DNA of 64,000 nt, taken from positions 65,550-129,549 of the forward strand of contig DAORMJ010000010.1 in NCBI GenBank assembly GCA_035440445.1, given 5' to 3'. Positions 41,516 through 50,942 of this stretch are shown piece by piece (the first letter of the stretch is position 1; each line of letters begins with the position of its first letter). Under the pieces are notes generated by a model. The model ran no database searches, was not told where the DNA came from, and saw only the letters and a list, made by a program, of their open reading frames with translations. The position numbers and the translations under genes are program-made. The DNA comes from Ga0077548 sp035440445 (GTDB taxonomy: Bacteria > Pseudomonadota > Alphaproteobacteria > Rhizobiales > Xanthobacteraceae).

Positions 41516-42943
41516 TCACAAAGCCTGTGCCGGATCGAAATAGGCGCCGGGAATGTTGATGCCGCGTGCGACGAGATCGGCAAGGAAGCGCGGCCGCACG
41601 CCGGTCGCCTGGAAGTGTCCTTCCACCGTGCCATCGGCGGCGGTGCCGGTGCGCACATATTTATAGATTTCCTGCATCTGCAGGATGTCGCCTTCCATGC
41701 CGGTGATCTCGGCGATGCTCGTCACCTTGCGCTTGCCGTCGGAGAGGCGCTGCAACTGCACGATCATGCGCACGGCGGAAGCGATCTGGCCGCGGATGCT
41801 CGCAATCGTCATCGGCATGCCTGCCATGCCGATCATCTGTTCGAGACGCGAGATCGCTTCGCGTGGTGCGTTGGCGTGGATCGTCGCCATCGAGCCTTCG
41901 TGGCCGGTGTTCATGGCCTGCAACATGTCGAACGCTTCCTCGCCGCGGCACTCGCCGAGGATGATGCGGTCGGGACGCATGCGGAGTGCGTTTTTGACAA
42001 GCTCGCGCTGGCGGATTTCGCCCTTGCCTTCGATATTGGGCGGCCGCGTTTCCATGCGGCCGACATGCGGCTGCTGCAGCTGCAGCTCGGCTGCGTCCTC
42101 GATGGTGACGAGCCGTTCCCGCTCCGAAATGAATGCGGAGAGCGCGTTCAGCATCGTGGTCTTGCCGGAGCCCGTGCCGCCGGAAATCAACAGCGTGACC
42201 CTCGCCTTCACCGCGGCCGCGAGCACTTCGGCCATCTGCGGCCGGATCGCGCCGATGTCGATGAGCTTGTTGAGGTTGAAGGGCTTCTTCGAGAATTTGC
42301 GGATCGAGACCAGCGGGCCATCGACCGCGATCGGGCGGATCGCGACGTTGACGCGGGAGCCGTCGAGAAGACGCGCATCGCATAAGGGATGCGATTCATC
42401 CACGCGGCGGCCGACCGCCGCGACGATCTTGTTCACGATGCGCAAGAGATGCGGCTCGTCCTTGAAACGCACCGGAGTCGCTTCGAGCATGCCGAGCCGC
42501 TCGACGAAAACGCATTCCGGACCGTTGATCAGAATGTCGTTGATGGTCGGGTCTTTCAGCAAGGGCTCGATCGGCCCGAGGCCGGTCATCTCGTCGATGA
42601 TTTCGCTCACGAAATCGTCGAGTTCGTTGCCGTTCAGCGCGATGCGTTCGCTTCGCGTGAACTGGGAGACCAGCGCATGGACCTGGCGGCGGACTTCCTC
42701 TTCGGGAAGCTTTTCCATGGCCGAGAGGTTGAATTCCTCGATGACCTTGCGATGCAGACGCACTTTGGCATCGAGCATCCGGTTCGTAAGCAGTAGATTC
42801 TGCGCGCCCGCAGGCTCGGGCTCATGCGTATTGGCAAGATCGTCAAGTAGCGAAGGCACGAGTTGCGGTGCGGGTTCGACGACGGCCGGAGCGGCGGGAT
42901 GGGAGGCCGCGGCGCGGCTCGAGAAACGCCCGAGAAGCGTCAT
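41516..42943 (-). CDS. cpaF: Flp pilus assembly/retraction ATPase CpaF (TadA)
   Basis: 475-residue secretion-superfamily ATPase with Walker A LLISGGTGSGKTTMLNALSA, Asp-box region RLVTIEDAAELQLQQPHVGR, Walker B region RMRPDRIILGECRGEEAFDM and the His box NTGHEGSMATIHANAPREAI. It powers Flp pilus extension at the cytoplasmic face and in Caulobacter also retraction. A variable N-terminal ~90 residues precedes it. It starts 2 bases after cpaE. Confidence 0.96.
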   Translation of the reverse strand: MTLLGRFSSRAAASHPAAPAVVEPAPQLVPSLLDDLANTHEPEPAGAQNLLLTNRMLDAKVRLHRKVIEEFNLSAMEKLPEEEVRRQVHALVSQFTRSERIALNGNELDDFVSEIIDEMTGLGPIEPLLKDPTINDILINGPECVFVERLGMLEATPVRFKDEPHLLRIVNKIVAAVGRRVDESHPLCDARLLDGSRVNVAIRPIAVDGPLVSIRKFSKKPFNLNKLIDIGAIRPQMAEVLAAAVKARVTLLISGGTGSGKTTMLNALSAFISERERLVTIEDAAELQLQQPHVGRMETRPPNIEGKGEIRQRELVKNALRMRPDRIILGECRGEEAFDMLQAMNTGHEGSMATIHANAPREAISRLEQMIGMAGMPMTIASIRGQIASAVRMIVQLQRLSDGKRKVTSIAEITGMEGDILQMQEIYKYVRTGTAADGTVEGHFQATGVRPRFLADLVARGINIPGAYFDPAQAL

Positions 42944-42945
42944 GG

Positions 42946-44145
42946 CTATCCCGCTTTCCGCAAGAGCCGCGAGAGCATGCCCGCCTGCTTCGCGTCTTTG
43001 GCTGCAGGCAGAATCAGCTTTTTCAGTGCGAGCACGACGTTGTTGCCGGGTTTGACTTCTTCGAGCGGAATGCCGCGATCGATCGCTTCGCGCACGACGC
43101 GGAAATTATTGGGCAGCGTGCCGGCAAAGGCGTCACCCAGCGCGTTCTCGATATCGCCCTGGCTCAACCCCGGAACGAACATGCGCGACTCGAAGCGGTT
43201 CACGATCACTTTCGGCCGCGCATTCGCCCCTAACCGCTCGTGAATCGCGCCGACCAGCTTCTTGGCATGGCGCAGGCCCGGGATCGTCATTTCGCTGACG
43301 ATGAAAAGATTGTTGGAGCCGAGCAGCACGCTGTCGGTCCATGGAAACCAGGTGCGCGGCATGTCGATCACGACATAGCGAAAGTGCGAGGAGACGAGAT
43401 CAAGAAGTCTCGTCACCATCACCGGGTCGAACGAGCGCATTTCCGCCGGGCGGTTGGGCGCGGCAATCACCGAAAGGCCGGAGGCGTGCTGGGTCAGCAT
43501 CACTTCCAGGAGATGCCGGTCGAGCCGCTCGGGCCGCGGTTCGATTTCGCTGAGGTCGAGCCGCGGCTCCAGATCGAGATAGTCGGCAACCGCGCCGTGC
43601 TGGAAGTCGAGATCGACGAGGCAGGTCGAGGAGCCGCCGCGGGTCGAGCCCTGCAGCAGAAGCGCGGTCTGAATGGCGATGGAGGTAACGCCGACGCCGC
43701 CGGCCGACGGCAGGAACGTGAAGATCTCGGCCTCGGTCACGGCCTCGCCTTGCGGCGGCGTTCTCGCGGCCCGCGCACAGGCACGCACGAGTTCGATCGG
43801 AGCCACCGGCTTCACCAGAAAATCGGCGACGCGGATTTGCAGCAGCCGCCGCGCGATGCTCTCGTCGAAAAATTGCGTGACGACGACCGCAGGCGCACTT
43901 CCCGCGCCGGCGGTGAGACGCGAAAGTGCCGCGACCTGGGTTTCGTTCGCTGCATCGAGATCGACGATCACGACGGATGCGTCTTCGACCTGCCAGGCCT
44001 CGATCTGGGTCAGATCGCTTTCGAGCATGGCAAGTGAAATCTGCAGTTGCGAAGCAAAGGTGCTTTCGACCATGCGCCGGAACTCTTTGTCCGACGAGAT
44101 CGTCACGACATGCGTCGTGCCGCTCTTTCTGCTCAGGTCATTCAT
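42946..44145 (-). CDS. cpaE: Pilus localisation protein CpaE (TadZ)
   Basis: 399 residues: an N-terminal receiver-like domain (VVTISSDKEFRRMVESTFAS, ASVVIVDLDAAN, DFLVKPVAPIELV) and a C-terminal ParA/MinD-like domain. The P-loop region reads LPSAGGVGVTSIAIQTALLL: the deviant Walker A lacks the signature first lysine and the GKT lysine, as in other TadZ/CpaE proteins, so it binds nucleotide weakly or not at all. In Caulobacter CpaE places the pilus machine at the pole. The start at 44145 is preferred over GTG codons at 44157 and 44160. Confidence 0.92.
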   Translation of the reverse strand: MNDLSRKSGTTHVVTISSDKEFRRMVESTFASQLQISLAMLESDLTQIEAWQVEDASVVIVDLDAANETQVAALSRLTAGAGSAPAVVVTQFFDESIARRLLQIRVADFLVKPVAPIELVRACARAARTPPQGEAVTEAEIFTFLPSAGGVGVTSIAIQTALLLQGSTRGGSSTCLVDLDFQHGAVADYLDLEPRLDLSEIEPRPERLDRHLLEVMLTQHASGLSVIAAPNRPAEMRSFDPVMVTRLLDLVSSHFRYVVIDMPRTWFPWTDSVLLGSNNLFIVSEMTIPGLRHAKKLVGAIHERLGANARPKVIVNRFESRMFVPGLSQGDIENALGDAFAGTLPNNFRVVREAIDRGIPLEEVKPGNNVVLALKKLILPAAKDAKQAGMLSRLLRKAG

Positions 44146-44315
44146 ATTCGCGTCCACCACGTCCCCGGAGCCTTCGCCGCATTCGCCGCGGACTTCATTC
44201 GTTTCACCCAGTCTATCGCTGACGCCTTTCGGCCGGATGAAATTGAGCCATTGAATTGAATAGAAGTTGATCGATCTCGTTTGCAGTTCCGAAAGAAGAA
44301 GTATTCGCGCCGGCG

Positions 44316-44636
44316 CTATTGCGGCGGCGGCGCTGCAGCGGCCGGTGTCGGCGTGAGCTCGATCGAACTGGTGCCGAGGCCCCGCGGCGGCGTCACCTTG
44401 CCCTGCTTGTAACGCTGGATCGCGGGCTGGATTTTCTCGCCGTTCGTCAGGATGTCGCGATTGGCGGCGTGACGCGGCCAGGGATCGATCGTATGCACTG
44501 CGATGTTGCTCGCATTCGCATCCCCAAACGACATGTGAATGGCATCGCGCCGGTCGTAGTAAACATCCGCGCAGGCCGACAAGGCCATCGAAAGCGCGAG
44601 CGCCGCCCCGAGCGTGGTCAGCATTCTAGCGGGCAT
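44316..44636 (-). CDS. Small lipoprotein in the cpaD position of the pilus operon
   Basis: 106 residues with a lipoprotein signal (LTTLGAALALSMALSAC, Cys 22), then RRDAIHMSFGDANASNIAVH and TIDPWPRHAANRDILTNGEK, and a Pro/Ala-rich end. The DPWP..AANR..NGE block occurs in CpaD-like pilus proteins of rhizobia. It is only half the length of Caulobacter CpaD. It probably assists the CpaC secretin at the outer membrane. Its start overlaps the end of cpaC by 11 bases and has GGAGG nine bases upstream. Confidence 0.75.
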   Translation of the reverse strand: MPARMLTTLGAALALSMALSACADVYYDRRDAIHMSFGDANASNIAVHTIDPWPRHAANRDILTNGEKIQPAIQRYKQGKVTPPRGLGTSSIELTPTPAAAAPPPQ

Positions 44637-46071
44637 TGGCAGTGACCTCCGGGAAATCGAGTTGATGACCGACATGCGGACGGCGCGCGGTCGGGCCATA
44701 GAGCTTGCGAATGTCGGACGGCTTCATTTCCATTTTGCCGTAGAGAAACAGATCGCTGTCGTTCGGCGGCGTGGTCGCATCGAGCGGCGTGCGCAGCACG
44801 TCACCCGGACGCGCCGGACGCACGAGCCGCGGCGTCACGATGATGACGAGATCGGTTTCTTTCTTCTGATAGGAGGCGGAACGAAACAGAGTGCCAAGCA
44901 CCGGCACGTCCGCGATCCAGGGCAGTTGATCCGCCGAGGTGCTGTTGGTCGATTGCAAGAGCCCCGCGATCGCGAAGCTCTGCCCGTCCCTGAGTTCGAT
45001 CGTCGTGCTCGCGCGGCGCACGATCAGGCTCGGGATCGAAATGCCGCCGACCTGCACCACGTTGGTCGGATCGAGCTGGCTGACTTCGGGCTCGATCTTC
45101 AGGTTGATCAGCCCCTGCGAGAGCACGGTCGGCGTGAAGGCAAGACCGACGCCGAACTTCTTGAACTGGATCGTCACTTGATTGAGTTGAGACGCGACCG
45201 GAAAGGGAAACTCGCCGCCCGCGAGAAAGCTCGCCGTATCGCCGGAAAGCGCGACAAGGTTCGGTTCGGCAAGCCGTCTTGCCACGCCGCGCTGTTCGAG
45301 CGCGCTGATCATGGCGTCGACCTTCACGCCGCGATCCACGAGACGGCCGATGAGCGCGCCGAAAGGCTGCGTGCCGGAGAGCATTCCGGCAGTACCAGCC
45401 ACGGCCGCGATGTTGTTACCCGCGACTTCCCAGTTCACGCCGAGTTCGCGGCCCGCGTTGCGCGACGCCTCGATGAAGCGGACTTCGAGGAGAACCTGCT
45501 GCGGCTGCGCGACGCTCACCGAATTGATCACGTCCGGCGCGAATTGCCTTGCGAACTGCAGCACCTTGTCGAGCGTCACCGCGTCCGGCGCGATGCCGGA
45601 GAGCATGATGCGGCCGTTGACGGTCGAAACGCGGATCTTTGAGTCCGGATATTGCGCGCGGATCGCACCGGCAATGGCGGCGGTGTCGTGCGAGACCTCG
45701 ACGTCGAACACGCCGACGAGTTGCTTGCCTTCGCCGTACACCGAAATCCGCGTCAACCCGACCTTGCGGCCGAGCACGGACAGCGTCTGGTTGGTGAGCG
45801 GCATCACGTCGGCAATATCGGGATCGCCCACCACGACATCGGCGAACCCGGTGCTCGTGCGCACGTTCTCGGATTTGCCGAGCGCCACCAGCACCTGCGT
45901 GGTGCGATGGTTCGGCGACATTTTCACGACCCGCATATTGGCCTGCGCGAGTGCGGGGCTCGATCCCACCGCCGAGAACGGTGCGCCAAGCGCAAGCAGT
46001 GCTGCGAGGAAGGAGATCGCGGCGCGTCTGAGCAGCGCGAAGCAGATCCCATGTCGAAATTTCGTGTTCAC
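44626..46071 (-). CDS. cpaC: Flp pilus outer-membrane secretin CpaC (RcpA)
   Basis: 481 residues with a signal peptide (AAISFLAALLALGAPFSAVG...ALA), the BON/N-terminal secretin domain (TSTGFADVVVGDPDIADVMP, then GLTRISVYGEGKQLVGVFDV) and the secretin core (PQQVLLEVRFIEASRNAGRE, LAEPNLVALSGDTASFLAGG, GVGLAFTPTVLSQGLINLKI, TDLVIIVTPRLVRP). It forms the outer-membrane pore for the pilus. The start is a GTG at 46071 preceded by a GGGGG tract, 26 bases after cpaB; the frame stays open much further upstream but overlaps cpaB. Confidence 0.94.
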   Translation of the reverse strand: MNTKFRHGICFALLRRAAISFLAALLALGAPFSAVGSSPALAQANMRVVKMSPNHRTTQVLVALGKSENVRTSTGFADVVVGDPDIADVMPLTNQTLSVLGRKVGLTRISVYGEGKQLVGVFDVEVSHDTAAIAGAIRAQYPDSKIRVSTVNGRIMLSGIAPDAVTLDKVLQFARQFAPDVINSVSVAQPQQVLLEVRFIEASRNAGRELGVNWEVAGNNIAAVAGTAGMLSGTQPFGALIGRLVDRGVKVDAMISALEQRGVARRLAEPNLVALSGDTASFLAGGEFPFPVASQLNQVTIQFKKFGVGLAFTPTVLSQGLINLKIEPEVSQLDPTNVVQVGGISIPSLIVRRASTTIELRDGQSFAIAGLLQSTNSTSADQLPWIADVPVLGTLFRSASYQKKETDLVIIVTPRLVRPARPGDVLRTPLDATTPPNDSDLFLYGKMEMKPSDIRKLYGPTARRPHVGHQLDFPEVTANAR

Positions 46072-46097
46072 GCCCGTAGCCCCCGTAACCCGCAGCC

Positions 46098-46970
46098 CTA
46101 GCGGGTGATGTTTTGTTGAATGGCGCTGTTCGTCATCGGCGATGCAGCCGCTTCCGCCGGCACGCTGTAGTTTTCCTTTTTGGTGCCGCGGGTGACCGTG
46201 ATGGTCGAGAAGCTGCCGTTCGGCCCTTTCTTCTGCGGCTTGCCGAGATCTTCCGCCGTGATCTGCCGCGCGGTCTGCGCGGCGAGATCGCCGGCCTTGC
46301 GCAAGGCGAGCGTCAGCGTGCCGAGTGCCGCGGCAAGCGAAATTTTCTGGCCGTCCGCCATCTCGACTTCGAGCGTCACGGCCTTGACGACGGCAGGCTT
46401 GTCCAGACGGTCGTCGGCGATCTGGTCGATCGCGAGCACACGCACGTTCTGCAACACCACGTCGGAGCTGCTGGACGCGGCTCTCTCGCCGTTGTGGTTG
46501 CGCGTCAGGAAGATGTCGACGCGATCTCCGGGGAGAACGAAGCCCGCCACACCGTCGATGTCGTTCACGCGAACCGTCACCGCCTTCATGCCGGGCGTGA
46601 GCACGGCCGAGAGCGTCGCGCGCTGCCCGGGCCCGGTAATCTTGGACGCGAGAATCGGCTCGTTCTCCGCGATCGCGGAAAGCACCATGCGTTTTCCCGA
46701 CGCGAGCAAGGCTTCGATCGAGGTGAACGCGCCATCGGGGACCGCAGTTTCCGGCCAGGGCACTTCGCGAAGCGCGGACTGGTTCAGTTCTACGCCGAAG
46801 CGGAGCGGCGCACGCGCGACCACGATGGCGCGCGTCTTCACCGCGACGGGGGCCGGAACATTCTGCAGCCGGGCCTGATTCTGGCTGTTGAGCCAGGTTT
46901 GCGCGACGAATACCGCGAGCGCGCCGAAAACCAGCGCGACAACGATCATCAAAACGGCACTGATACGCAA
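46098..46970 (-). CDS. cpaB: Flp pilus assembly protein CpaB (RcpC)
   Basis: 290 residues with one N-terminal helix (VLMIVVALVFGALAVFVAQT), a SAF domain (VVARAPLRFGVELNQSALRE, then VPWPETAVPDGAF) and the RcpC/CpaB domain (VTVRVNDIDGVAGFVLPGDR, VDIFLTRNHN). It is the periplasmic partner of the CpaC secretin. The start is TTG at 46970 with GGAG 8 bases upstream. It is first in the operon. Pilin (flp/pilA) and prepilin peptidase genes are not in the window. Confidence 0.92.
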   Translation of the reverse strand: MRISAVLMIVVALVFGALAVFVAQTWLNSQNQARLQNVPAPVAVKTRAIVVARAPLRFGVELNQSALREVPWPETAVPDGAFTSIEALLASGKRMVLSAIAENEPILASKITGPGQRATLSAVLTPGMKAVTVRVNDIDGVAGFVLPGDRVDIFLTRNHNGERAASSSSDVVLQNVRVLAIDQIADDRLDKPAVVKAVTLEVEMADGQKISLAAALGTLTLALRKAGDLAAQTARQITAEDLGKPQKKGPNGSFSTITVTRGTKKENYSVPAEAAASPMTNSAIQQNITR

Positions 46971-47383
46971 GGCTCAACTCCGGGAAGGGAACTCGTCGTC
47001 CCGCGAGTAAGCACTCCGCTCCGTATGAAATCGGTGCAGTGTTTCCCTACAATTGAATCATCCCGGCGGCGCAACGATGCCTATGCTTTTCACTTCGTTA
47101 CGCGCCCCACTATTTGAAACGAATAGGCGAAAAATGACGCGCGAGCGCGTCACGAAAAATTCACGATGAACGCGACAGGGAACCCGCACGCTATTCGCGC
47201 AAGGCTCGCCCATTAACCATGCAAACCGAAAGCCCGCCCGTATGGTGAATAATGCGTTAATATGATCTGGTTCGGCGGCGGACATGGATGCGGCAAACCC
47301 CGCATCGCAAATCGAATGGGTCTTTATTTCAGGCCTTTCTCGCGCTGTCCGGGCATGTCTGTTGCGTAGGGGACCGCGTAACC
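46971..47383. promoter_or_regulatory. Shared upstream region of the pilus operon and rpfF
   Basis: 413 bases with no credible gene. It contains a perfect 18-bp palindrome TGACGCGC-GA-GCGCGTCA (47135-47152) flanked by two copies of CGAAAAAT, and TTAACCAT (47213-47220), a sequence matching a CtrA half-site of alphaproteobacteria. Both divergent transcripts must start here. The palindrome and the CtrA reading are inferences. Confidence 0.45.
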
Positions 47384-48349
47384 ATGAACCTGCCGAAATA
47401 CACTCTGATCTCGAATCCCTGGTTCGTGCCGCCGGAAAATTATGGCGACGCCTACCGGGTGCCGCCAGCCCAGACCAAGTTCCAGAACCAGCGCTTTTCA
47501 GATCTGGAAGTGGAGTTCGACGCGCAGACGCGCGCCTGCTGGTGCTACATGAAACCCGGCGGCCGGCCGAGCTTCACGCCCGGTCTGTTGCGCGATCTCG
47601 ATACGCTGCAGCAAGCCATCAAGAAAGAAAGCGCCGAGGCCCGCGCCAACGCCGACAAGCCAGTGCAATATTTCGTGCTTGCCTCCAAGATCCCCGGCAT
47701 CTTCAACCTCGGTGGCGATCTCACGCTGCTCGCGCGCCACATCCGCTCGCAGAACCGCCACGGCCTCATGGCCTATGCCCGCGCCTGCATCGAGGTGCTG
47801 CATGCCAATGCGGTCGGTCTCGACGTGCCTTTGATGACGGTTGCGCTGGTGCAGGGCGACGCACTCGGCGGCGGTTTCGAGTCGGCCCTTGCCTGCGACT
47901 TCGTAGTCGCCGAGCGGCATTCGAAGTTCGGCTTTCCGGAAATCCTGTTCAACCTCTTCCCCGGCATGGGCGCCTATAGCCTGCTCAGCCGCAAGCTCGA
48001 TGCCGCGCGCGCGGAGCGCATGATCCTCAGCGGCAAGGTTTATGGCGCCGAAGAACTATACGAGATGGGCATCATCAACCTGCTCGCCGAATCCGGTCAG
48101 GGCGAGGCGGCGCTGCGGGAATATCTGTCCGGGCGCGGCCGCCGCTTCACATCGCAATGCGCGGTCTATGAAGCGCGGCGGAAGGCGCAGCCGCTGCCAT
48201 TCGAAGAGCTGCGCGACATCGTCGAGATTTGGGTCGATACGGCGCTGCAGTTGCAGGACATCGACCTGCGCAAGATGGAGCGTCTCGTCGCCGCGCAGGA
48301 CAAACGCCGGAACGCCGGCGGCAGCCTGCGTCCGGTCGTCAACGAGTAG
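47384..48349 (+). CDS. rpfF: RpfF-family diffusible signal factor (DSF) synthase
   Basis: 321-residue crotonase-fold enzyme of the RpfF/BCAM0581 type, which makes cis-2-unsaturated fatty acid signals by dehydrating 3-hydroxyacyl-ACP and releasing the acid. RpfF hallmarks are FVLASKIPGIFNLGGDLTLL, ALVQGDALGGGFESALACDF with glutamate E166, and HSKFGFPEILFNLFPGMGAY with E186; their 20-residue spacing equals E141/E161 of Xanthomonas RpfF. The extended N-terminal ~50 residues are also family-like. The gene ends 3 bases from the convergent rpfC-type kinase gene. The start at 47384 has AGGGGA upstream. Confidence 0.9.
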   Translation: MNLPKYTLISNPWFVPPENYGDAYRVPPAQTKFQNQRFSDLEVEFDAQTRACWCYMKPGGRPSFTPGLLRDLDTLQQAIKKESAEARANADKPVQYFVLASKIPGIFNLGGDLTLLARHIRSQNRHGLMAYARACIEVLHANAVGLDVPLMTVALVQGDALGGGFESALACDFVVAERHSKFGFPEILFNLFPGMGAYSLLSRKLDAARAERMILSGKVYGAEELYEMGIINLLAESGQGEAALREYLSGRGRRFTSQCAVYEARRKAQPLPFEELRDIVEIWVDTALQLQDIDLRKMERLVAAQDKRRNAGGSLRPVVNE

Positions 48350-48352
48350 CGC

Positions 48353-50932
48353 TCAGGCGAGTTGCGAGGCTTCGCTGCCCTGGCCTGCGGTGTAAGCAGC
48401 CAGCGCTTCGCGGACCTGTTCGAACTCGCCCGCCAGCTTGGCGAGATAGTCCGTACCGCGCTGCTGCAGTTCGCGCTCGCCGATGTGGCGCCAGGACAGG
48501 CACATCTTGTAGATGCGGCGCGCGCCGATATTGGCAGCACCGCTGCGCATGGCATGCAGCTGCTCGCGGAACAGCGTGACATCGACCGCCTTGGCGGACT
48601 GCTTCAATTCATCAAGCAGCGCGTCGGTGTCGCGGCAGAAATCCGCGATCAGCTCCTCGACGAACTTCGCGCCGCCGAGCGATTCCAAATCCGTGAGCGC
48701 GCGCACGTCGATCGCGGCGCTATCGGTCGAGCGGAACTTCGGATGCGAGGTAATGCGCTTGACGGTCTCGCTCTCGGTGAAGGCCTGCTCGTCGCTGACC
48801 GTCTTTTCGCCCACGATCGACTCGATGATGTTGATGAGCCGCGCGGGTTCGATCGGCTTGATGACGCAGGCATCCATGCCCGCCTCTTCACAGCGCTGCT
48901 TGGTCTCGGGCGTCGCATCGGCGGTGAGCGCCACGATCGGCAGCCGCGGCTTGCCGAGCGAGGCGAAGCGATGAAGCTTGGTCGCCTCGATGCCATTGAG
49001 CACCGGCATGTTCACGTCCATCAGCGCGATGTCGAATGACTTCGCCTGCATGGCATCCAATGCCTGTTCGCCATTGTCCACGATCGTGACATTGTGGCCG
49101 GCGCGATCGAGAATCTTGCCGATCACCTTCTGGTTGGTGCGGTTGTCGTCGGCGACCAGAATGGACAGCTTGCGCGTGCTGCTGGGCATTTCGAGGTTGC
49201 CGTCTTCGTCGATCGAGACGGCGTCGCCCGCCTTCGAGACATGGAGCGCGGCATTGAGCGTTTGCGCGGTCAGCGGCAACGCAAGGCGCGTGACGAAGTC
49301 GAAGCGCGCGGGCAGCGGCAGCATTTCAGCGCTTGTGTCGTTCGAGAGCAGCACCAACGCCGTGTTGCCAGTCTTGTGCATTTTGCTGAGCGTCGCGCCG
49401 ACGGTTTCCAGATCGGGCTGCAGGCCCGCTTCATCGACCAGAACGATGGTGTGACGAATTCCGACGGCTTCGGGCAGCGCCAACTGATCGCAAGCCTGGC
49501 CCGCCGAGCGCGCGATTTCCACCGCAATGCCGGGAAGCAGAGTCTCGATTTCATTCTCGCGATCGCCATTCTGCGACAGCAGAACAACGCGGGTGTCGCC
49601 GAGTGCCGGCGCCGTCATGATGCCACCGCTCACGCGAACCTCATAGGGAAGCTCGAACCAGAAGGTGCTGCCTTCGCCGATCTTGCTGTCGACGCCGATG
49701 GTGCCGCCCTGCCGCTCGATCAACTGCTTCACGATCGCAAGGCCGAGGCCGGTGCCGCCGAAGCGATCGACGATCGACTCGTCGGCTTGCGTGAAGCTCT
49801 GGAAGATTTTCTCGCGCGATTCTTCGGCGATGCCGATGCCGGTGTCCGTTACTTCGAAACGCAGCCGCACGGAGCCTTCGTCCGCCCCGATCACGCCCAC
49901 CGCGATCGCGATATTGCCGCGCTCAGTGAACTTGACCGCGTTCGCCGTCAGATTGGTCAGCACGTCGTGCAGGGCGCGCGCATTGCCATGCAATTTTAGC
50001 GGCGTCTGCGGTGCGACATGGAGCGACAGGCGGATGCCCTTTTCCTTGGCCTGCGCGACCAGCATCGAGCGCACCTGCCCCATCACGCCATGGAGTTCGA
50101 AATCCACCGCCTGTTCGGGCATCTGTCCGGCTTCGATCCGCGAATAGTTCAGAATGTCATTGATCTGCGCGAGCAATGCGCGGGCCGAACCGCGGATCGT
50201 CTGCGTCATGTCGAGCTGTTCGGCGTTGAGCTTGGTATCGCGCAACAGATCGCTCATGCCGATGACGGCGTTCAGCGGCGTGCGGAATTCGTGGCTGACG
50301 CTGGCGAGAAACAGGCTCTTGGCCTTGTTCGCCTGCTCGGCTTCGTTCTTCGCGGCCTGCAGCTTCTTGATGAGGGTCGCGGCGTAGAGCGGCAGGATCA
50401 CGAGACCGCCGATCAGGCCATAGGCAAGTTTCGGGTGATGCGCCCAGTATTCGGTGGTCGCAACCACGGCGGAGAATCCCGCGACGGCAACCACCATGGA
50501 GCCGAACAGATATTTCAGGCCGAAGCGAAAGCCGTTGCCGAAAATGATCCAGAGAAAGATCGGATAGAGCAGCGAGAGCGCTTCGTCGCCGGCATGAATA
50601 CCCCAGGACAGGAAGCCCAGATCGGAGAACATCGCGATCACGCGGCGCGGCACCGAAACGCCGGGCTGGTAGAGCATATGCGCGAGGAAGGCGAAGGAGA
50701 TGCCGAAGAAAAGCGTGGTGAGGACAACGGCCTCGCGCGGCACATCCGTGCCGAACATCGCAGCACCGCCAAGATAAGCCAAAATCAGCGCGCTGATGAC
50801 CACGCGATTGAGCACCATCTCGTGTTCGCTGTCCGGGCGGCCGCCGAGGCGGCTCTTCAGAAAGCCTTTCAGCGAGAAGCCGGACCTCGGAGCGGATGGT
50901 TTCGCGGCGGACGACTTGGCGGCAATGGACAT
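48353..50932 (-). CDS. rpfC: RpfC-type hybrid sensor histidine kinase (TM-HK-REC-HPt)
   Basis: 859-residue inner-membrane kinase. The cytoplasmic juxtamembrane start GGRPDSEHEMVLNRVVISAL resembles the DSF-binding N-terminus of Xanthomonas RpfC, and about five helices follow to residue ~188. The HisKA domain has H214 in ASVSHEFRTPLNAVIGMSDL; the ATPase has LTNLTANAVKFTERGNIAIA, DTGIGI and GGTGLGLAIVKQL. The receiver starts near 588 with D639 in LMDVNMP, and the C-terminal HPt has H793 in QLHAMRSGAANIGAR. A second degenerate receiver-like stretch precedes the true one. It begins 10 bases after the REC-GGDEF-EAL gene, preceded by GAGGAG. Confidence 0.9.
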   Translation of the reverse strand: MSIAAKSSAAKPSAPRSGFSLKGFLKSRLGGRPDSEHEMVLNRVVISALILAYLGGAAMFGTDVPREAVVLTTLFFGISFAFLAHMLYQPGVSVPRRVIAMFSDLGFLSWGIHAGDEALSLLYPIFLWIIFGNGFRFGLKYLFGSMVVAVAGFSAVVATTEYWAHHPKLAYGLIGGLVILPLYAATLIKKLQAAKNEAEQANKAKSLFLASVSHEFRTPLNAVIGMSDLLRDTKLNAEQLDMTQTIRGSARALLAQINDILNYSRIEAGQMPEQAVDFELHGVMGQVRSMLVAQAKEKGIRLSLHVAPQTPLKLHGNARALHDVLTNLTANAVKFTERGNIAIAVGVIGADEGSVRLRFEVTDTGIGIAEESREKIFQSFTQADESIVDRFGGTGLGLAIVKQLIERQGGTIGVDSKIGEGSTFWFELPYEVRVSGGIMTAPALGDTRVVLLSQNGDRENEIETLLPGIAVEIARSAGQACDQLALPEAVGIRHTIVLVDEAGLQPDLETVGATLSKMHKTGNTALVLLSNDTSAEMLPLPARFDFVTRLALPLTAQTLNAALHVSKAGDAVSIDEDGNLEMPSSTRKLSILVADDNRTNQKVIGKILDRAGHNVTIVDNGEQALDAMQAKSFDIALMDVNMPVLNGIEATKLHRFASLGKPRLPIVALTADATPETKQRCEEAGMDACVIKPIEPARLINIIESIVGEKTVSDEQAFTESETVKRITSHPKFRSTDSAAIDVRALTDLESLGGAKFVEELIADFCRDTDALLDELKQSAKAVDVTLFREQLHAMRSGAANIGARRIYKMCLSWRHIGERELQQRGTDYLAKLAGEFEQVREALAAYTAGQGSEASQLA

Positions 50933-50942
50933 AGGCTTCTCC

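Noticed and set aside
46072..46977. A much longer CpaC starting near 46977
   Set aside because: The frame is open but overlaps the whole of cpaB in another frame and lacks a signal peptide there. The GTG at 46071 gives a proper signal sequence and normal length.
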